Below are positions 1 through 9,079 of a stretch of DNA of 64,000 nucleotides, one piece after another (position 1 is the stretch's first letter; the number at the start of each line of letters is the position of its first letter). Position numbers and translations under genes: made by a program. The notes beneath the pieces are model-generated. The model did no database searches. It worked only from the letters and a program-made list of their open reading frames with translations, and was not told the DNA's origin. The DNA is from Paenibacillus sp. RC67 (GTDB lineage: Bacteria; Bacillota; Bacilli; Paenibacillales; NBRC-103111), in contig NZ_CP125098.1 in the NCBI RefSeq assembly GCF_030020805.1, forward strand, positions 848,001 to 912,000, given 5' to 3'.

Positions 1-43
1 GCATTTTGCCTCCTGTTGTATTTTCATATTGAGCTAAGTTCAG

Positions 44-79
44 AACCGTCCGGCTATTTTCGTGCCAGGCGGTTTTTTT
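44..79 (+). terminator. Intrinsic terminator of an upstream gene
   Basis: An imperfect 11-bp stem (AACCGTCCGGC pairing with GCCAGGCGGTT, two mismatches) is followed by seven T residues. It probably ends a transcript that enters from the left edge of the window. Confidence 0.65.
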
Positions 80-131
80 GCTGTGAGAGCCAGTTAATAA
101 ATGAGCGCTTGAATCGTAGAATTGAATCATA

Positions 132-145
132 TGTAAGCGCGTTCA
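132..145 (+). promoter_or_regulatory. cre-like / LacI-type operator candidate
   Basis: TGTAAGCGCGTTCA matches the Gram-positive catabolite-responsive consensus TGWAANCGNTNWCA with one mismatch. It lies about 130 bp before the sugar-binding protein gene, so carbon catabolite control (CcpA) or a LacI-family regulator is plausible. The match is by eye only. Confidence 0.4.
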
Positions 146-274
146 TCTATGATAATATCTAATTCGAACAGGAACAAAGCTATAAGGACTCTAGGAGATG
201 ACCTTCAGTTAGTCAATGCAGCAGGGGGAAGACAGATTGTACCCAAGCATCGAAACGATAAGGGAGGCCAAAAA

Positions 275-1606
275 ATGAACAAGAAATTGTGGAGTTCAAC
301 GATCTTAGCTTTAACATGTTCCATCGCCTTAGCCGGCTGCTCACAAAGACAAGGAGGAACCACGACAACTGCGGAAAAGACGGCGACGCCAGCTCCAACC
401 GCAGATGCGGGCAAGAGCAGCTCTCCTGCAAGCAGTGGAGGGGACAAAACAAGAATTACCGTCTATTCGACCGTCAACGATAAGCCGATTCAAGAGATTT
501 ACAAGCAGATCGCTAGCGATTTTGCCAAAGAAAATGGAAAGGTCGACGTGGACTTACAATTTCCAGGTACGGAGTATGAAAATATTTTAAAGGTCAAAAT
601 GGCTGCCAACGATCTGCCCGATGTGTTCGATACGCATGGCTGGGCCATTATTCGTTACGGTAAATATTTGGCCGATCTGAAGGATCAGCCGTGGGCTTCC
701 CAGTTGACGAATACCATCAAGGATGTCGTCACGGACAAAAGCGGCAAAGTACATGCGCTGGTGCTGAGCGAAGCCAAGGACGGATTGACGTACAACGCCG
801 ATCTCCTGAAAAAATATAACGTGGAACCGCCCAAAACATTCGATGAGCTGATGGCAGCAGCGGAAAAACTGAAAACGGAGAGCAAAGGAGAGGTCACTCC
901 CTTCTACTTCTCAGGCATTGACGATTGGATGATCGGGCAATATTTCGATTATTTTGCGACATCCTTATTAATTAGCCCTAAGGAGAACGAAGCGCAGAAC
1001 CTGCTTGATAAAAAATTCGACTGGAACAAGTGGAAGACACTGCCGGATAAATTCCTTGAGATGCAGAAAAAAGGCTACATTAACAAAGATGTGCTAACGG
1101 CCAAATATAGCGATCTTCCTCAACAGTTTGCTCAAGGTAAAGTAGCCTTTACACTTCAAGGCCCTTCTTTCGCGGATGAGGTCCATAAAATTAAAGGAGA
1201 TCTGAAAATCGGATTTATGCCAGTTCCTTCGATGGTACCAGGAGACGCGCCGAACTTCTCAGGCGGTGAGCGCTATACGATGGGCGCATGGAAAGACAGT
1301 AAGCATTTGGACGAATCGAAAAAGCTGATTGCTTATTTTGCCAAACCGGAGAACATGACCAAAATTGCCAATGCCACTAAGCTCCCTCCAGGTCTTAAAG
1401 GTGTTGAGGCGAAGCATGAATTCACGGAGTACTATAACAAGTACGCGGATATTCGGGTATTCCCATACTTCGACCGCGTATATTTGCCCAACGGAATGTG
1501 GGACGTCATGTGTAAGACAGGTACGTCTTTACTGGCCGGTAACGTCGATGCGAAGCAGTATTCCGATAAAATGAAGCAGGAAGTCGAGCGGCTTAGTAAT
1601 AAATAA
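275..1606 (+). CDS. Carbohydrate ABC transporter substrate-binding lipoprotein
   Basis: Family 1 extracellular solute-binding protein that would capture a sugar or oligosaccharide outside the membrane and hand it to the two permeases downstream. The start is ATG 275, 8 nt after AGGGAGG; an upstream in-frame ATG at 149 lacks a ribosome site. The 443-residue product has a lipoprotein signal with lipobox LAGC (Cys22), a Thr/Ser/Pro-rich linker, and then the two-lobed binding fold with the usual DVFDTHG and GLTYNADLLKKY segments. The gene is first in an operon with the permeases at 1893 and 2828. A large palindromic repeat separates it from them and may raise its expression over theirs. The ligand is unknown. 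Confidence 0.9.
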   Translation: MNKKLWSSTILALTCSIALAGCSQRQGGTTTTAEKTATPAPTADAGKSSSPASSGGDKTRITVYSTVNDKPIQEIYKQIASDFAKENGKVDVDLQFPGTEYENILKVKMAANDLPDVFDTHGWAIIRYGKYLADLKDQPWASQLTNTIKDVVTDKSGKVHALVLSEAKDGLTYNADLLKKYNVEPPKTFDELMAAAEKLKTESKGEVTPFYFSGIDDWMIGQYFDYFATSLLISPKENEAQNLLDKKFDWNKWKTLPDKFLEMQKKGYINKDVLTAKYSDLPQQFAQGKVAFTLQGPSFADEVHKIKGDLKIGFMPVPSMVPGDAPNFSGGERYTMGAWKDSKHLDESKKLIAYFAKPENMTKIANATKLPPGLKGVEAKHEFTEYYNKYADIRVFPYFDRVYLPNGMWDVMCKTGTSLLAGNVDAKQYSDKMKQEVERLSNK

Positions 1607-1641
1607 AAAAGCTATCGGAGGGGTGTTCATCTCCTAGGCTA

Positions 1642-1832
1642 TCGAGAGACTTGTTTTTCGAGAAATTTGCTATATGGGTAGGTGGGGTATGCCCTGGAAG
1701 AGTGTTAACGTCCGCCTTTGAAATCCGTGAATATACCGCTAATTCTAATCAAATTCACGGGTTTCAACAGCGGCTGGAGGGGCATATCCCACCGAAGTAT
1801 ACTAGCAATATTTCAAGTATTTTATACGTTTC
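1642..1832 (+). repeat. Long palindromic intergenic element, copy A
   Basis: A ~190-bp element with three nested inverted repeats: an outer arm AGAAATTTGCTATA pairing with TAGCAATATTTC, a middle arm GGTGGGGTATGCCC with GGGGCATATCCCACC, and an inner arm TCCGCCTTTGAAATCCGTGA with TCACGGGTTTCAACAGCGG. A ~20-nt loop sits near 1732-1753. A second copy is at 51319-51509. Comparing the copies shows one compensatory C-G to T-A change in the middle arm and one G-T/G-C exchange in the inner arm. It lies between the binding-protein and permease genes, where REP-like elements stabilise the upstream mRNA in other operons. The function here is inferred. Confidence 0.8.
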
Positions 1833-1843
1833 TCATCCAACCA

Positions 1844-1864
1844 GGAGGGGCATCTTGCCCCTCC
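1844..1864 (+). other. Perfect 9-bp hairpin before the permease gene
   Basis: GGAGGGGCA and TGCCCCTCC form a perfect stem with a 3-nt loop, 14 nt before the AAGGAGG ribosome site of the permease gene. No T-run follows, so it is more likely an mRNA-processing or stability element than a terminator. Confidence 0.5.
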
Positions 1865-1892
1865 GATGCTATAAGGGAAGGAGGAAGCCGCA

Positions 1893-2831
1893 ATGGCCCA
1901 AACGCCTACCGAGGCGAGCCTTCATACGAAGCCAGTTAACCGGAACGAACGATGGAGCAAGTTCATCCACTCGCCGGCATGGCTGAATTTGCTGTACGCT
2001 CCGGCGCTGCTGTTGTTTTGCTTGTTTATTTTTTATCCATTTCTTAAAGGCATTTCGATTTCGATGACCAATTGGAATGGATATTCACAGGAATACAAGT
2101 GGATCGGCTTTAGCAACTATAAAAGGATGCTGACGGACCCGGATATTAGCAACGTTATTAAAAACACTTTGATCTACGGGCTTGGCAGCGCCTTGTTTCA
2201 AAACATTATTGGCCTTGCCTACGCGCTTTTTCTGAATCGAAATATTCGTATTAGAGGACTGACAAGAACGATTATTTATTTACCGGCGATCATCAGTCCG
2301 CTGATTATGGGGTATATCTGGTATTTTTTCTTTCAGTATAACGGCGGAGCGATTAACGATATTTTATTGCTGTTTCAAGATAAGCCAGTCAATTTATTAG
2401 GTAGCCCCAAAATCAATGTGTGGATTATAACCTTCGTCAATACATACCAGTACCTGGGGATTGCGATGATTATCTTTTTGGCGGGTCTGCAAATTATTCC
2501 TAAAGACTACTATGAAGCAGCTACTATCGACGGTGCGGGCTCTTTGGCCAAATTTACCCATGTCACTTGGCCGCTGCTGGCTCCTTCATTTACGGTCAGC
2601 GTCGTGTTGAACGTCATCGGTGGACTGAAGCTGTTTGATGTGGTCACCGCCATGACGAATAGCGGCCCCGGCTATGCCTCTGCTTCTCTATCGACGTTGA
2701 TGTACCAGCTTTATTTTGGCCGGGAGGATGCCGGGTACGCCGCGTCTATCGGGAATCTGATGTTTGTGATGATCTCTATTGTAAGTATTACTGTGCTGTA
2801 TTACTTGCGGAAAAGAGAGGTGAGCGCGTGA
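1893..2831 (+). CDS. Sugar ABC transporter permease (MalF/UgpA type)
   Basis: First of two integral membrane subunits of a CUT1-type sugar importer. The 312-residue protein has about six hydrophobic segments, beginning near residue 33 (LLYAPALLLFCLFIFYPFL). It carries the cytoplasmic EAA loop (YYEAATIDGAGSLAKFTHVTWPLL) that docks the ATPase. The start is ATG 1893 after AAGGAGG. It overlaps the next permease by 4 nt (GTGA), so the two are translationally coupled. No ATPase gene is present in this operon; Firmicute CUT1 importers often share one MsmX-like ATPase encoded elsewhere. Confidence 0.93.
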   Translation: MAQTPTEASLHTKPVNRNERWSKFIHSPAWLNLLYAPALLLFCLFIFYPFLKGISISMTNWNGYSQEYKWIGFSNYKRMLTDPDISNVIKNTLIYGLGSALFQNIIGLAYALFLNRNIRIRGLTRTIIYLPAIISPLIMGYIWYFFFQYNGGAINDILLLFQDKPVNLLGSPKINVWIITFVNTYQYLGIAMIIFLAGLQIIPKDYYEAATIDGAGSLAKFTHVTWPLLAPSFTVSVVLNVIGGLKLFDVVTAMTNSGPGYASASLSTLMYQLYFGREDAGYAASIGNLMFVMISIVSITVLYYLRKREVSA

Positions 2832-3649
2832 GCAGATCATCTGTCCGTTGGGGGGCTGAAGCGGTATCCTGGCTCCTTTGTTTGATTCACATTCTCCCTT
2901 TTTATATTTTGATAACGACCTCATTTAAAGCGCTGGATGACCCCAGCTCCAAATGGATTATGCCGGGTTACTTGTATTTCGATAATTTTATTAATGCTTG
3001 GCGTGAAGCGAATTTGGGGCGGGCCTTTATGAACAATGTCACCGTGACGGCTTTTGCGCTGGCGGGCATTGTTATATTGGGTTCTATTGCTTCCTATCCA
3101 TTGGCACGCTATCAGACGACATGGAATAAATTCATCTACTTTGTGTTCATATCGGCACTGATTGTTCCTCCTTTGACCATTCTAGTACCGTTGTATAAGC
3201 TGATGGTCGATATTGGAGGGATGAACCGGTTTTGGGGCATTATTTTGCTGCAAATTACGTTCAGTCTTCCGATCACAATCTTCTTGTATACAGGGTTTAT
3301 CGGGACGATTCCCAAGGAGCTGGACGAAGCCGCGATGATCGACGGTGCAGGAAGACTCGGACTATTCTATAAGGTGCTGCTGCCTCTACTCAAGCCTGTG
3401 ACGGCAACCGTGCTTATATTGACTGGCGTTACGATTTGGAGCGATTACCAGTTCTCTGTCTTTTTTCTGCAGCAGCCGATTACTCGTACGATTACTGTCG
3501 CGCTGTCGAGCTTTTTTGGACAATACAACAATAATATAGGGTGGGTTGCGGCAGGATCGTTCATGGCGGCGATACCGATTACGGTGCTATATTTATTTTT
3601 GCAAAAATATTTTATACAAGGACTATCCTCCGGCGCTGTAAAAGGCTGA
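2828..3649 (+). CDS. Sugar ABC transporter permease (MalG/UgpE type)
   Basis: Second membrane subunit of the importer, 273 residues with about six TM helices and the EAA motif (ELDEAAMIDGAGRLGLFYKVLLP). It starts at GTG 2828, overlapping the stop of the first permease, with GAGAGG upstream. It ends in the QGL-SSGAVKG tail typical of MalG-type permeases. It would form the heterodimeric channel with the 1893 product. Confidence 0.93.
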   Translation: MSRSSVRWGAEAVSWLLCLIHILPFYILITTSFKALDDPSSKWIMPGYLYFDNFINAWREANLGRAFMNNVTVTAFALAGIVILGSIASYPLARYQTTWNKFIYFVFISALIVPPLTILVPLYKLMVDIGGMNRFWGIILLQITFSLPITIFLYTGFIGTIPKELDEAAMIDGAGRLGLFYKVLLPLLKPVTATVLILTGVTIWSDYQFSVFFLQQPITRTITVALSSFFGQYNNNIGWVAAGSFMAAIPITVLYLFLQKYFIQGLSSGAVKG

Positions 3650-3746
3650 AACGGTTTAATAATGCTCTACATGAGGCGAACGCGTTCTCTTCCCTATGCG
3701 GATTAGCATGGTATAAAATGGAGCTATATACTATACCAAGGTCGGG

Positions 3747-5504
3747 ATGTGGCCGTTTGTGAAGCTGGCGTATTCGATCCGTTCCAAGCTCTCTTTATTG
3801 TTTTTGCTGACGTTGGTCGTGCCGTTGGCACTCATTGTTATTAGTGTTCCTACCTACTATGAGAAGCTGATCGCCAAACAAACGGCAACGCTGACGGAAG
3901 GCACATTAACGGCGTTAACGAACAATATTATGACCTATGTCGACGATCTGGAGCGTATGACGATTACCCCGTATCTGAATAACGATGTGATGGTCGCACT
4001 CAAATTGAAAGCAAGCCACCAATATGCCATGGCAAGCGACTACGCCAAGATGGAAGCGGAAAAGTCGCTGAATTTGATGCTTCCCAAGTTTTTGCGCAAT
4101 GCGCGTAAAGATATTCTGGCGACAACGCTGCTGCCTTATGATGGATCCGTGTATGTTACCTCTGCTTTCGGCATGAATGAGCCGGTTCCGGACTATCCGT
4201 TCCAGCAGCAGGATTGGTACCAGGAAGCGGTGCGCAAGGATGGAGCTGTTGCCTTTATAAGCGTCCATTCCCAAGACTATTTAAATACGACCGATGTGAA
4301 GCAGGTGTTCTCGGTTGCCCGTTTAATCAAAGATCCCGATTCTAGTAAGCCTTTAGCGGTCATGATGGCTGATGCCGATACGATCGTGCTTGAGAGTATC
4401 ATTAAAGATGTACCGTTCAGTGACAAAGCTATTGTAGTCATTCTCGATAACAACCGGAAGCTGCTGTACGCCAATTACTTCGTGTCTCAGGCAATGCTGG
4501 AGCAGCTTTCCAAAGGGCAGCATCAAATTAAGGGTGACGATGATGAGTATAAGGTCGTCAGCAAAACGATCAACAGCTCGAACTGGAGCATTGCGGTGCT
4601 GTTCCCTGATTCCGTTGTAAAAGCCCAGCTCAGCTGGATTTATTGGGGTGGGTTGATCCTAGCGTTAGGCGGACTGCTTATTACGCTGCTGCTGTTTTTC
4701 ACCGTATCGCACTGGATTGTTACCCCGTTCAAAAAAATGGTTGTTGTTATGAAAAGGGTGCAAAGAGGAGATTTACAAAGCCGGTTTACGGTAAGCGGCA
4801 AGGACGAAATCGCTCAACTCGGCATGAGCCTCAATACGATGATTGCGCAGCTGAAGGAATTGATTGATCGTGAATATCACGCGGCATTAGGCCGGAGGGA
4901 TGCGGAATACAGAGCGCTGCAATCGCAGATTCAACCCCACTTTCTATACAATACGCTCAATGGCTTCATCGGGCTGAATCGAATGGGAGAAAGACAGCTG
5001 CTGGAAAAAGCGATATTGTCCCTGAGCAGTATGCTTCGTTATATTCTTGAACGTAACGATTGGGTGAAGCTGGACGAGGAGCTGGAGTTTATTCGGAAAT
5101 ATTGCGAGCTTCAGCAGATGAGGTTCCAAGAGAGACTTCATTACCGAATTGAAATGGATAAAGGACTGGCCTCCGTTCAAATTCCAAAGCTCCTATTGCA
5201 GCCTATCGTGGAAAACGCTGTTATTCATGGCATGGAGTGCTTAGATCGGCCATGCTCCCTTATTGTTGCCGCTCAAAGACGATTTATGGACGAACAAGAA
5301 CAACAGGCCGTACTTGAAATAACGATCTGTGATGACGGTGCAGGGTTCGAGCCGATCCAAGGCCAGGAGAGCGTTGGGTTAACAAATGTCAAGGAACGGC
5401 TGAGATTGTCTTTCGAGCAAGCGGTATTTCGGTTGGATAGTAAGGTCGGACAAGGAACGCAGGTTGTCTTTCAAATTCCGTTGAAGGGTGGGAGCGCGGG
5501 ATGA
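3747..5504 (+). CDS. Sensor histidine kinase, YesM type
   Basis: Membrane histidine kinase that would sense an extracellular sugar or binding-protein state and phosphorylate the regulator encoded next. The 585-residue protein has a TM at about 15-35, a long extracellular Cache-like region, and a second TM at about 297-322. A HAMP region follows (RGDLQSRFTVSGKDEIAQLG). The His_kinase motif QSQIQPHFLYNTLN contains the phospho-acceptor His398, and the HATPase region carries the N-box (QPIVENAVIHG) and G-box (CDDGAGF). It overlaps the response regulator by 4 nt (ATGA). YesM/YesN pairs beside CUT1 importers usually activate that importer. Confidence 0.93.
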   Translation: MWPFVKLAYSIRSKLSLLFLLTLVVPLALIVISVPTYYEKLIAKQTATLTEGTLTALTNNIMTYVDDLERMTITPYLNNDVMVALKLKASHQYAMASDYAKMEAEKSLNLMLPKFLRNARKDILATTLLPYDGSVYVTSAFGMNEPVPDYPFQQQDWYQEAVRKDGAVAFISVHSQDYLNTTDVKQVFSVARLIKDPDSSKPLAVMMADADTIVLESIIKDVPFSDKAIVVILDNNRKLLYANYFVSQAMLEQLSKGQHQIKGDDDEYKVVSKTINSSNWSIAVLFPDSVVKAQLSWIYWGGLILALGGLLITLLLFFTVSHWIVTPFKKMVVVMKRVQRGDLQSRFTVSGKDEIAQLGMSLNTMIAQLKELIDREYHAALGRRDAEYRALQSQIQPHFLYNTLNGFIGLNRMGERQLLEKAILSLSSMLRYILERNDWVKLDEELEFIRKYCELQQMRFQERLHYRIEMDKGLASVQIPKLLLQPIVENAVIHGMECLDRPCSLIVAAQRRFMDEQEQQAVLEITICDDGAGFEPIQGQESVGLTNVKERLRLSFEQAVFRLDSKVGQGTQVVFQIPLKGGSAG

Positions 5505-7009
5505 ATATCGTCATTGCCGATGATGAAGCCTTGGTTCGAGCGAGTCTGATCAGCATGCTGGAAGAAATGGAAGGCTCCTGGAACGTACTTGGTGAAGCTG
5601 CTAATGGAGAGGAGCTGCTTGATATTGTGGGGCGCTGCTTGCCGGACATCGCTATCGTCGATATCAAAATGCCGAGGCTGAGCGGTCTTGAGGCTATTCA
5701 AAGAGGAAAGCAACTGTCTCCCTTGACGCAGTGGATCATCTTGAGCGGGTACTCAGAGTTTTCTTTTGCTCAGCAGGCGTTGAAGCTCGGAGCATCAGAA
5801 TATATGCTCAAGCCGGTAGATCCGGAGGAGCTGAGCAAAACCCTCCATCGCGTTTATGACAATAACCAGCAGTATATCGCTTTGCTGAATCAGCAATTCG
5901 AGAATATGTTATTTTCTTTATTTCACGGGCTTACCACGATTACGGCTGAGCCACAGGACAGCCTATTCCGTGGGGGAAGCTTTCAGGGAACTCTCGTCTA
6001 CTTGGATTCCTCCTGGCCAGCGAGCCAACTGATTGCGCTTCAGCATGAGCTTTGCCATACTGCCCGAGGTCTTATGAACGGTTGTCTTGGCTGTGGACTG
6101 AATATCGGCGTCTTCGCACTGCCGGGCGGTGAGCTGGCATTGGTAAGTGCATGGGAGCGGGATAAAGGACCCAAGGTCCGCCAACGTGTGATCAGCTATC
6201 AGGAAGCATTCGAACGGACTTTGAAGCAGTTGAGTGGAGATGAGGCGGCTATCACGCAAATGCAAACGTCGGAATGTTCAAGCTTCAATGAGCTCTTGGA
6301 TCAAATGAATCAGCTTCAGCGTTGGTCTGAGCTGCGCCCTCTCTTGGGTCTGAACCTCAAATGGCTCCAGCAGGAGCTGCGTTCTTATTCGGAACAGGAA
6401 GGAAAGCTTAAGCTCGGGAAGCTCCTGATCTCGGCGAACCAGCTGTTTAAAAACAAGCTGTACGTGCAATTTCAACAGACCGTTGCTGAATTGGAGCAGC
6501 AGTGGCTTCGAACAAGCCTATCCTCGGATAGTCCGATTGGGCGTTCTATCATCGCATATCTGGCTTGTGTCTTCCCCCTGTGCAACGAAGGCCAGACCTT
6601 GACTACCGTAGAGGAGGGACTTCGCTCCTTAAGAGCGTTAGGCGACCGCCAGCTGCTAGGACAACCAAGCACAGAGCAGCCTGTAGACTGGGTGGAGCAG
6701 GTCATTGCCTATATTGAGAGCAGCTATATGAAGGATATTGGCATCAGTCAAATTGCTGCTGACTTGAATGTGACTCCTAACTATTTGAGCACCTTATTTC
6801 ATAAAAAAACCGGATCGACCTTTATGAAATATGTTACCCGACTTAGAATACTCAAAGCCAAGGAGCTTCTGGCGGATGGCAGCATGCAGGTGCAGCAGGT
6901 TGCCGAAAGCGTTGGCTATTACAGCACGCGCCATTTCACCAAGCTGTTTACCGAAATGGTTGGAACGTATCCTTCCGACTACAGAAGAACAAAGCATGCT
7001 TCTTCATAA
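5501..7009 (+). CDS. Response regulator with AraC-type DNA-binding domain (YesN type)
   Basis: Partner of the 3747 kinase, 502 residues. The receiver domain (1-120) has the acidic pocket (VIADDEA), phospho-acceptor Asp54 (IVDIKMP) and the conserved Lys in MLKPVDPEE. A variable middle region (about 130-390) links to a C-terminal pair of HTH motifs of AraC/HTH_18 type (residues ~400-500: IGISQIAADLNVTPNYLS and MQVQQVAESVGYYSTRHFT). It probably activates the importer operon at 275. The ATGA overlap with the kinase indicates coupled translation. Confidence 0.93.
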   Translation: MNIVIADDEALVRASLISMLEEMEGSWNVLGEAANGEELLDIVGRCLPDIAIVDIKMPRLSGLEAIQRGKQLSPLTQWIILSGYSEFSFAQQALKLGASEYMLKPVDPEELSKTLHRVYDNNQQYIALLNQQFENMLFSLFHGLTTITAEPQDSLFRGGSFQGTLVYLDSSWPASQLIALQHELCHTARGLMNGCLGCGLNIGVFALPGGELALVSAWERDKGPKVRQRVISYQEAFERTLKQLSGDEAAITQMQTSECSSFNELLDQMNQLQRWSELRPLLGLNLKWLQQELRSYSEQEGKLKLGKLLISANQLFKNKLYVQFQQTVAELEQQWLRTSLSSDSPIGRSIIAYLACVFPLCNEGQTLTTVEEGLRSLRALGDRQLLGQPSTEQPVDWVEQVIAYIESSYMKDIGISQIAADLNVTPNYLSTLFHKKTGSTFMKYVTRLRILKAKELLADGSMQVQQVAESVGYYSTRHFTKLFTEMVGTYPSDYRRTKHASS

Positions 7010-7110
7010 TCGTTTACGAGAGACAAGAACCTTTAAAGCTGTAGGGACATATCCCGCTGGCGTAAAATGGAACTATTTTGTGTTTTACAGGTTTTTCGTC
7101 AATCTCATGA

Positions 7111-7132
7111 CCGGCATTCCCTAGGATGCCGG
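7111..7132. terminator. Hairpin between convergent genes
   Basis: CCGGCAT and ATGCCGG form a 7-bp stem around an 8-nt loop, between the regulator gene and the convergent MOSC gene. The T-run is poor on the plus strand. It may be a weak bidirectional terminator. Confidence 0.4.
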
Positions 7133-7146
7133 CCATTTGGCGTGCG

Positions 7147-7878
7147 TTACTCTATACTGATTTTATCGCCAACACGGACTTTACCGGTTTCGACGACAGA
7201 TGCGTAGACACCAAACATCGTATTTCGTTCCTGATGGATGAGTTTTAAGAGGGAGCTGTCCCTATGTAATGTTTCAGGATGAACCGTAATCATCGAGCAC
7301 CGCTCGCAAAGCTCATCCGCTTGAAGCGTGACGGAGCCGATGGTCAGTTTACGCTGCAGCCAAACGGTTTCACTGAAAGGGGCTTCCTCATACAGCGTGA
7401 CGAGAAAGTTCGCGCGAAATCTTCTTGGATCTAACGGATGTCCCCAGCGCTGCTCCAAAGCTTTGACGGAGGATTCCGTAATTATCAGGATACTCGATGC
7501 ATCGACGGCGAGAAGCTCTTCGGAGTCGGGCGTATTGGTTTCCAATGTAACCTCTTTATTGTGCAGAGAATCGAACTGTGAGAGAAACTCATCATTCCAG
7601 CCGAATCTGCGGCCCTCAGAGTCCATGATAGCTACTTCCGGAAAATGGCTATCTGACCCGTCCCCTTCGAATCGTGCACGGTAGCTCAGCAGCTTAGGAA
7701 TATCTCGGGCCGTTACGTATCGGTCCCAGCCTTCTTGACTTGGGTCAATTAGTGCATGACTCCGGTCACCGTATAAGCCGTATCGCTCGACCTGGACTTG
7801 CTGCAGACTCTCGCCCGCAAGGGATTTCACCGGATATCTATGTATTTCTTTCAATTCGCCAATTAATATCGGAATCAC
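7147..7878 (-). CDS. MOSC domain-containing protein
   Basis: A 243-residue protein with an N-terminal MOSC beta-barrel (LKEIHRYPVKSLAGE, then GDRSHALID) and a C-terminal MOSC domain (RRFRANFLV, ADELCERCSMITVHPET) containing the conserved Cys-rich segment. MOSC proteins are related to the molybdenum-cofactor sulfurase C-terminus and bind sulfur or metal-sulfur cofactors; YiiM/YcbX-type members reduce N-hydroxylated compounds. The start appears to be GTG 7878, and an AGAGG sequence lies almost against it, so the exact start is uncertain. Stand-alone gene; no functional link to its neighbours is evident. Confidence 0.8.
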   Translation of the reverse strand: MIPILIGELKEIHRYPVKSLAGESLQQVQVERYGLYGDRSHALIDPSQEGWDRYVTARDIPKLLSYRARFEGDGSDSHFPEVAIMDSEGRRFGWNDEFLSQFDSLHNKEVTLETNTPDSEELLAVDASSILIITESSVKALEQRWGHPLDPRRFRANFLVTLYEEAPFSETVWLQRKLTIGSVTLQADELCERCSMITVHPETLHRDSSLLKLIHQERNTMFGVYASVVETGKVRVGDKISIE

Positions 7879-7984
7879 CTCTGCACATAAACTATTAATA
7901 TGCTCAAATATTGCAATAAGCGGTATAAACTATTTACTAGCTGAATGATCTTTCGACTTTTATGAACCTTGGGAAGACAGGCTT

Positions 7985-9010
7985 TTAAGTACGGATTTTA
8001 TAGTAATAGGTTCGGGGCAGCGCTTCCAGCTGTCTAAGAGCTTCCGAGGCATAAGAGCTGATGCTGCTTAAGGGAGCACCGTCAACCAAGGGCTGCTTGA
8101 CGTATATCTTTCTAATACTTACCTGCCTGAAATCGGGGCTCGCTTCAGAACTAAGCTCAATACGATGGGGTTCAGAGAGAAGCACTTGAAGCAGCGCCTT
8201 TATCTCCGAACGAGTATCGGCATAGGCTTGAAGCAGTGATAATAGCTCCGAATCCGTCATATGGGAAATAGCTGTCTTCCTATCAGGATACTCCCTGCAA
8301 TAGGAATCCACCGCACGGGACATCAAATCGTCCATCACCAAAAAGTGCGGATGCAGAAATACAAGATTGTCTTTGACTACAGCATCCAACAGATGGAGTG
8401 CAGTTTCTTCATCAGCTGCTTCAACGTTGTTGCCCTTGAAGTGAATACGGCGGACAATGTCTGCAGGATGCAGTTTATATAGACCGGCCATGTACGTGTC
8501 ACGCAAAAAGCTGTCGAGATGATCAACGCCTAACCAATCCGATTTATGCGTCAAAGGAGAGTCCGTGTTCAGCAGCTTGATGATACGCTGAGGAGATAAG
8601 CCGTACTTTGTCAAAATAGCTGAAACCGGGGGTGTTCCAATGGCCTCCTCGGTCTTTTGATGATGGCTTATGCCTAGAGCATGCTCTACCGTGTGGGAGA
8701 ACGGCAGATGCCCGATATCGTGCAAAATGGCTGCGGCACGCAGTTCACGGTGATCAGGGAAAAAATGCCGTATAAGCGCCCAGATCCCAATCGTATGCTC
8801 GTAACGGGAATGAGTAACCGGACTGAATAAAGCACCTGCACCGAAATGATGCAAATGCTTCAGTCTTCTTAAGGGTGCGCTTTGAAACAGCTCTGTTTCA
8901 AAGGGCTCTGGGCTAATGTTCATTTGGTACAGCGGCTCCCAAAGATGATCGTTCCAAAACGTTTGTTGAACGGGTATGAAAGTCAAGACCATTTGCACCC
9001 CATATTCCAT
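7985..9010 (-). CDS. HD-domain phosphohydrolase
   Basis: A metal-dependent HD-superfamily hydrolase, dGTPase/YwfO-like. The 341-residue product shows the H...HD...D pattern: a histidine in THSRYEHTIG, then the HD pair in AAILHDIGHLPFSH, and a later Asp in LGVDHLDSFLRD. Such proteins hydrolyse nucleotides or similar phosphate esters in the cytosol. A good minus-strand promoter (9030-9058) would give a leader of only about 12 nt to ATG 9010. The internal ATG at 8992 has a GGGGTG ribosome-site-like sequence and is the likely alternative start. The substrate cannot be read from the sequence. Confidence 0.8.
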   Translation of the reverse strand: MEYGVQMVLTFIPVQQTFWNDHLWEPLYQMNISPEPFETELFQSAPLRRLKHLHHFGAGALFSPVTHSRYEHTIGIWALIRHFFPDHRELRAAAILHDIGHLPFSHTVEHALGISHHQKTEEAIGTPPVSAILTKYGLSPQRIIKLLNTDSPLTHKSDWLGVDHLDSFLRDTYMAGLYKLHPADIVRRIHFKGNNVEAADEETALHLLDAVVKDNLVFLHPHFLVMDDLMSRAVDSYCREYPDRKTAISHMTDSELLSLLQAYADTRSEIKALLQVLLSEPHRIELSSEASPDFRQVSIRKIYVKQPLVDGAPLSSISSYASEALRQLEALPRTYYYKIRT

Positions 9011-9029
9011 TTATTGTTAAAAGAGTTAT

Positions 9030-9058
9030 ATTATAATGGGAATCGGGTGGTTTGTAAA
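9030..9058 (-). promoter_or_regulatory. Sigma-A-type promoter for the HD gene
   Basis: On the minus strand TTTACA (9058-9053) and a consensus TATAAT (9035-9030) are separated by exactly 17 bp, placing the start of transcription near 9023. Confidence 0.65.
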
Positions 9059-9079
9059 TGGCCTCTACTTGTGTGGGAT

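Noticed and set aside
149..274. Longer N-terminus for the first binding protein (start at 149)
   Set aside because: It would place 42 polar residues before the lipoprotein signal, and only the ATG at 275 has a ribosome site.
1651..1986. Open frame across the palindromic element between the binding-protein and permease genes
   Set aside because: It runs through nested inverted repeats, has no ribosome site and overlaps the permease start in another frame.
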